A stretch of 64,000 nucleotides of DNA from a marine actinobacterium MedAcidi-G3 (lineage in GTDB: Bacteria; Actinomycetota; Acidimicrobiia; Acidimicrobiales; Poriferisodalaceae). The notes under the pieces are model-generated. The model saw only the letters and a list, made by a program, of their open reading frames with translations, had not been told where the DNA came from and did no database searches. The translations under genes and the position numbers were made by a program. This document shows, piece after piece, positions 60,231-64,000 of the stretch. Position 1 is the stretch's first letter, and each line of letters opens with the position of its first letter. The stretch is taken from NCBI GenBank assembly GCA_000817105.1, contig JUEP01000010.1, forward strand, positions 1-64,000, given 5' to 3'.

Positions 60231-62213
60231 ATGCCCTTGCTGGCTCCGCAACACAAGTTGGTACTCCGACACTTGTTGTCGCGTGACGGCACAGCTTTGC
60301 CAAGCGAGCTGTCAAATGCAACGGGTCTTGGAACTGAAGATATTTTAAACGCGTTAGATCATCTACATCGAACTGATTTAGCAGTTCCGATGCCACATAC
60401 CCCGGGGCTGGGGGAAGGTCGCTGGTCCCTCACATCTCATGGTCGTCAAGTCGGCCCTTCCCTGGCACGAGGAGAAATGAGTTCCAGAGTGGCTGGTGAA
60501 GATGAGGACCCCGCTCAAGGATGGGGGTTCCCATGGCGTCCGATGAAGAAAGAAGCCCCTGTCTACGCCAGAACGTTGCCCCGTCCAACTCGCGCAAATC
60601 GTAAAACCGTTCGACGGCCAAGATTTCCCCTTCAAATTCCTGAGCAACCGCCGACGAGACGAAGATGGGGCCTATTAGCTGCCGCTTCTTTAGTTACCCT
60701 CGCCGGCATTGTTTTTATGCTGATCACCATCCGGCAGGTAACTATCGAAATTGGTGGCATCGACGACGGTGTCGCCCTACAACCAAATTCAATTGAAGGG
60801 ACACAGATTTCCTTCACAGTGGGTGGAGCAAATGCAAGATCCGCTCAACTGCTCCTCGACGATTTTCCGGTTAGCGGTGCACAAAGATATGGCAACCGCA
60901 TCGTTTGGGTCGTGCCACCGTTAACCGAAGGCGGCCACTCGCTAGAACTGGTCGTAGATCGACGACTTTACGGACAGGTTTCACGTTCCATCGAGTTCAG
61001 CGTCGATGGCACTCCCCCCATAATTGATCTCCCAAGTGTTATGGAACCTGTCCCAATGAACCAACCAGTGACCATTGCTGGCAGGTCCGAACCAGGAGCC
61101 ACACTCGTAGTCGGTGGCGTACCTTTAGAAACTCAAGATGGTTCATTCGTCTTAGAACTTGACGAACCTCCAGCCGGACCCGTTTCAGTCTTGGCAATCG
61201 ACCGGGCCGGTAACACCAGCACCTTCAACATGATTGTCCCCATTGCTTACCCGAGAACCCAAGGAGTTCACGTCAGCGCAGCAGCATGGGGACATGACGG
61301 TCTCAAAAACTCTGTGCTTGAGTTGATACGGGCGGGCAAAGTGACGGCTGTCGAAATCAGCCTCAAAAATGAAAGCGGGATCGTTGGCTATGGCAGCAAT
61401 GTTCCGCTAGCGGCAGAGAGCGGAGCGATAAACAACTTATTCGATCTAAAGGCCGCTATCGAAGAGCTCCATGCCCTGGACGTTCGAGTTATCGGTCGCA
61501 TCGTCGCGTTCCGTGATCCAATTTTGGCGAAGCATGCTTGGGCCAAAGGAGATGAAGACTGGGTAATACAGACCCCGGACGGCAGACCTTTAAGTAAATA
61601 TGGTGGCTTCACAAACTTCCAAAACGTCGGCGTTCAAAAGTACAATCTGGACATCGCTCGAGAGGCGGCAGAAGCAGGCATAGATGACGTGCTCTGGGAT
61701 TACATGCGCCGGCCAGAAGGCCGCCTTGACGGTATGTATATCCCCGAGGTCGGTTTAGATGATCCTTCACCAATTATTGTTGACTTCTTGCGTCAATCTC
61801 AGTCGCTCCTAAGGGAATATGGAGTGTTCCAAGGAGTTTCTGTATTCGGCATTTCCGCCACCAGAGGCGAGTTCATTGCACAAGATGTTGCTGGAATGGC
61901 TCAGTACGTCGATTATGTGTCGCCCATGATTTATCCGTCTCACTGGTCTCGCGGCGAGTACGGGGTAGCGCACCCAGAAGCACAGCCGTACGAAATCACA
62001 AGGGCTTCTCTGGCTGATTTTCAGCGCGTACTAGATGGCACCAACACAGCGATTGTTCCTTGGTTACAAGACTTTTCAATGAGGGTCCCCTACGGGCCAG
62101 CTGAGGTAAAAGCCCAAATAGATGCCGCTGCATCCCTAGGTATCCACGATTGGTTGATATGGGACCCAACAGTTACCTACACAGCCGAAGGAATAGTTGC
62201 TGCAAAAAGCTAG
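60231..62213 (+). CDS. Membrane-anchored DUF4015 putative glycoside hydrolase with winged-helix-like N-terminus
   Basis: A 660-residue protein. Residues 1-80 resemble a winged helix (HKLVLRHLLSRDGTALPSELSNATGLGTEDILNALDHLHRTDLAV); 110-140 is Arg/Pro-rich; 147-168 is a hydrophobic membrane span; 180-340 is beta-rich, Ig-like; and 345-655 is a TIM-barrel domain of the DUF4015 type (YPRTQGVHVSAAAWGHDG, AVEISLKNESGIVGYGS, DDVLWDYMRRPEG, VDYVSPMIYPSHW). The orientation predicts a cytoplasmic helix-turn-helix and an outer enzyme-like domain. Carbohydrate cleavage is only inferred from the family name. Confidence 0.82.
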   Translation: MPLLAPQHKLVLRHLLSRDGTALPSELSNATGLGTEDILNALDHLHRTDLAVPMPHTPGLGEGRWSLTSHGRQVGPSLARGEMSSRVAGEDEDPAQGWGFPWRPMKKEAPVYARTLPRPTRANRKTVRRPRFPLQIPEQPPTRRRWGLLAAASLVTLAGIVFMLITIRQVTIEIGGIDDGVALQPNSIEGTQISFTVGGANARSAQLLLDDFPVSGAQRYGNRIVWVVPPLTEGGHSLELVVDRRLYGQVSRSIEFSVDGTPPIIDLPSVMEPVPMNQPVTIAGRSEPGATLVVGGVPLETQDGSFVLELDEPPAGPVSVLAIDRAGNTSTFNMIVPIAYPRTQGVHVSAAAWGHDGLKNSVLELIRAGKVTAVEISLKNESGIVGYGSNVPLAAESGAINNLFDLKAAIEELHALDVRVIGRIVAFRDPILAKHAWAKGDEDWVIQTPDGRPLSKYGGFTNFQNVGVQKYNLDIAREAAEAGIDDVLWDYMRRPEGRLDGMYIPEVGLDDPSPIIVDFLRQSQSLLREYGVFQGVSVFGISATRGEFIAQDVAGMAQYVDYVSPMIYPSHWSRGEYGVAHPEAQPYEITRASLADFQRVLDGTNTAIVPWLQDFSMRVPYGPAEVKAQIDAAASLGIHDWLIWDPTVTYTAEGIVAAKS

Positions 62214-62232
62214 CCAGCGACACACCTATCTG

Positions 62233-63894
62233 TCATTTCGCTAAAAACTCCTCACGCAGCTTGTACTTCTGAACTTTTCCACTGGGTGTCATCGGAAATT
62301 CTTCAACAACCACTAAATCTTCTGGCCAAAATTGGCGGGTCACGCCTTCTACTTCCAAAAACTCAGTCAGTGCATCGAGAGTTGGTGACTTATCCGCAGC
62401 TATAACAAAGGCACATCCGGTTTCACCTAATCGTTCATCTGGTTTCCCAACTATCGCGACACCCAAGACCTGCGGATGCCGCAGAAGAAGGTCTTCTACC
62501 TCTTTCACCGGAATATTCTCGCCGCCGCGGATAATAATGTCCTTTGAACGCCCGGTAATCCGTATCGAACCATCATCGTTCATCACAGCCCGATCCCCGG
62601 TCTTGAACCAAGATCCGTCCCAGGATCCTTCAGTGAGTTCTCTTCCTTGGACATAGCCCGCGAATAACAACGACCCTCGGCACTGCAGGTCGCCTTCAAC
62701 GCCCAAGACTGCTTCACTTTGTTCGGTAACAACGCGAACTTCGTTACCTGCGAATGGCGTTCCGTCGGTAAGTCGACTTGTCAGGGAGTCCGAAGGTCGC
62801 CCTGCGGTCAGCAGCCCGCACTCGGTCATGCCCCAACCTGGGAGCACTACACAAGGAAGTCTTGCATCGGCATCCTCTAAAACTGGTTCCGGAACCGCCG
62901 CCCCGGCGCACACAAACCGTTTCCAACTTGTGAGGTTCCGCTCCTCAACCTTTTCCACTCCCAAGATGTCGGCTAAGAAGGGCGTAGCTCCCATAGAAAT
63001 CTGAATTTGGTGTTGTTCTATTAATTCAACTAATTCACCTGGGTCCCAAACATCTTGCAAGACAACGTGCCCTCCCAAAGTAAGTGGGGCGCGAATGCCA
63101 AAGAGATAACCCGTTTGATGGGCAAGCGTAGACGCCATGTGGAATGTGTAGCCGGGGCCATCTAGATCTTCTGATGCCGGTGTCAAGCCTTCACACACCG
63201 CCTCAACAAAGCAATCTACGGCAGCGTTCAGAGTGCTTTGAGTATGCATCACACCTTTGGGCTGACCGGTAGTCCCCGATGTGAACATCACTTCACAAAC
63301 GTCGTGACTTCCGGCTCTTAAAAGGTTCACAGCTGCCCGGTCATAGGATGAGAAACGGCCCTGTTCCAGCAATTCTTCCCAGCTCAAAGCATTTGCTAGT
63401 GGACGCTCTCCCACTGTGATTATTTCTTTTACCCAAGGGCAGCGCTCTCTGAGATCTATATGCATTTGGGCAAGCTCAAATCCACGAAATTCTGTTGCGG
63501 TGATAACAATCCCGGGTTTCGCCAATTCACTCATGACTAGAACTTCGTTCGTCCTGAAAATCGGAGCAACTGGGTTAATAACGCCTCCTATTCGTTCTAC
63601 TGCGGCCACCGACACTAAGAACTGGCACCAATTGGGCAGTTGGACTTGGACGACGACGCCGGGTCTCACTCCCAATTCCAATAGCCCCCTACTTACCTCG
63701 TCTACTTGGGTGGCAAGCTCACTCCAAGTTGTTGAACCGTGTCGGTCTGTGACTGCGATCTGTTCCCCTCGTTCTTTCGCCCAATGATCAATAACCGAGT
63801 CAAAAAATCTGTCTGACCAGACACCCGTTTCCACCATTTCTGAAATCCGTTTCCGGCCAAGAGTCGTTTCAAAGAACTGTTTTGTTATTTGCAT
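62233..63894 (-). CDS. AMP-dependent acyl-CoA ligase
   Basis: A 553-residue adenylate-forming ligase. Seen are the phosphate loop EVMFTSGTTGQPKGVMHTQ (near 200-218), VVLPGWGMTECGLLTAGRP (adenine site, near 341), WFKTGDRAVMNDDGSIRITGRSKDIIIRGGENIPVKEVEDLL (hinge, near 430-470) and PMTPSGKVQKYKLREEF with the catalytic Lys near the end. The RSKDIIIRGGENI form resembles cyclohexanecarboxylate- and medium-chain acid-CoA ligases. It lies 33 bases downstream of a probable LLM gene on the same strand. Confidence 0.9.
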   Translation of the reverse strand: MQITKQFFETTLGRKRISEMVETGVWSDRFFDSVIDHWAKERGEQIAVTDRHGSTTWSELATQVDEVSRGLLELGVRPGVVVQVQLPNWCQFLVSVAAVERIGGVINPVAPIFRTNEVLVMSELAKPGIVITATEFRGFELAQMHIDLRERCPWVKEIITVGERPLANALSWEELLEQGRFSSYDRAAVNLLRAGSHDVCEVMFTSGTTGQPKGVMHTQSTLNAAVDCFVEAVCEGLTPASEDLDGPGYTFHMASTLAHQTGYLFGIRAPLTLGGHVVLQDVWDPGELVELIEQHQIQISMGATPFLADILGVEKVEERNLTSWKRFVCAGAAVPEPVLEDADARLPCVVLPGWGMTECGLLTAGRPSDSLTSRLTDGTPFAGNEVRVVTEQSEAVLGVEGDLQCRGSLLFAGYVQGRELTEGSWDGSWFKTGDRAVMNDDGSIRITGRSKDIIIRGGENIPVKEVEDLLLRHPQVLGVAIVGKPDERLGETGCAFVIAADKSPTLDALTEFLEVEGVTRQFWPEDLVVVEEFPMTPSGKVQKYKLREEFLAK

Positions 63895-63927
63895 TTTGGG
63901 GCCTCTTTCGTTTGGGATGGTGAGTTT

Positions 63928-64000
63928 TTAAGTTCGAAATCGAGGAAGAACTTCCTGGGCCATGAAACTTTCAGCTTCTTCTACGTAATGCATTGGTGAT
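63928..64000 (-). CDS. C-terminus of a probable LLM class oxidoreductase (5'-truncated by window edge)
   Basis: Only the last 23 codons or so are in view, ending MHYVEEAESFMAQEVLPRFRT before a TAA at 63930-63928. This helix with a Glu-Val-x-Pro-x-Phe ending is typical of luciferase-like monooxygenase family C-termini. The call rests on a short segment. Confidence 0.5.
   Translation of the reverse strand, partial: SPMHYVEEAESFMAQEVLPRFRT

Overview
The window is a densely packed stretch of bacterial chromosome of roughly middle GC content, with about 60 genes on both strands and almost no spacer. The gene content suggests an actinomycetotal organism, most likely an aquatic Acidimicrobiia-like lineage. 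This rests on two complete LLM-class F420-type oxidoreductases plus the tail of a probable third, a PPOX-class F420-type protein, an SCO6745-family protein, a DUF6356-like protein, many class III (CaiB/BaiF) CoA-transferases, amidohydrolase-2 proteins and frequent GTG/TTG starts. The placement is an inference from families; there is no rRNA or other marker gene here. I saw no tRNA, rRNA, CRISPR array, insertion sequence or phage gene.

Layout. 1-6.6 kb: a partial ABC-transporter binding lipoprotein, then an LLM oxidoreductase, an S4 RNA-binding protein, a hydratase of the FAH superfamily, an MFS carrier and an ABC-F ATPase. 6.6-16.2 kb: SbcD-like phosphoesterase, F420-type PPOX protein, SurE, an acyl-CoA synthetase/MFS/VOC/hydrolase operon, and a housekeeping operon maf-dusB-formyl-THF cyclo-ligase. 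16.2-20.6 kb: a fused double CoA-transferase, 3-methyladenine glycosylase, a SnoaL-like protein and an Lrp/AsnC regulator. 20.6-23.4 kb: an operon of an amidohydrolase, a 'TDGLP' protein of unknown function and a UGSC-family selenoprotein read through an in-frame TGA. 23.4-30.9 kb: MFS, HpcH/HpaI aldolase, EamA exporter, aminotransferase/omega-amidase pair, a nitroreductase-SRPBCC fusion and glutamyl-Q tRNA(Asp) synthetase. 30.9-36.8 kb: an operon-like block of two zinc dehydrogenases, a carboxyltransferase, an LLM enzyme and an APH-like kinase. 36.9-49.6 kb: a double-FKBP lipoprotein, an SCO6745 protein, a paired CoA-transferase/phosphatase/PlsC operon, a MaoC-type dehydratase, hydrolases and an acyl-CoA carboxylase operon (beta then biotin-carrying alpha). 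49.6-64 kb: PhyH dioxygenase, MFS carriers, crotonase, cytochrome P450, a large sulfatase, YceI, GNAT, QueF, a phosphoribosyltransferase, a membrane-anchored DUF4015 protein, an acyl-CoA ligase and the tail of a probable LLM enzyme.

Taken together the genes describe a heterotroph that imports and activates varied carboxylic acids and amino-acid-like compounds as CoA esters (two AMP-ligases, three CoA-transferase loci, crotonase, MaoC, acyl-CoA carboxylase) and carries many flavin/F420, P450 and non-heme iron oxidoreductases. The clearest special system is the selenoprotein operon at 20.6-23.4 kb. The TGA is followed directly by Gly-Ser-Cys, and a strong hairpin begins a few bases downstream, with its loop where a bacterial SECIS loop is expected. 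No selA, selB, selC or selD lies in the window, so the decoding machinery must be looked for elsewhere in the genome.
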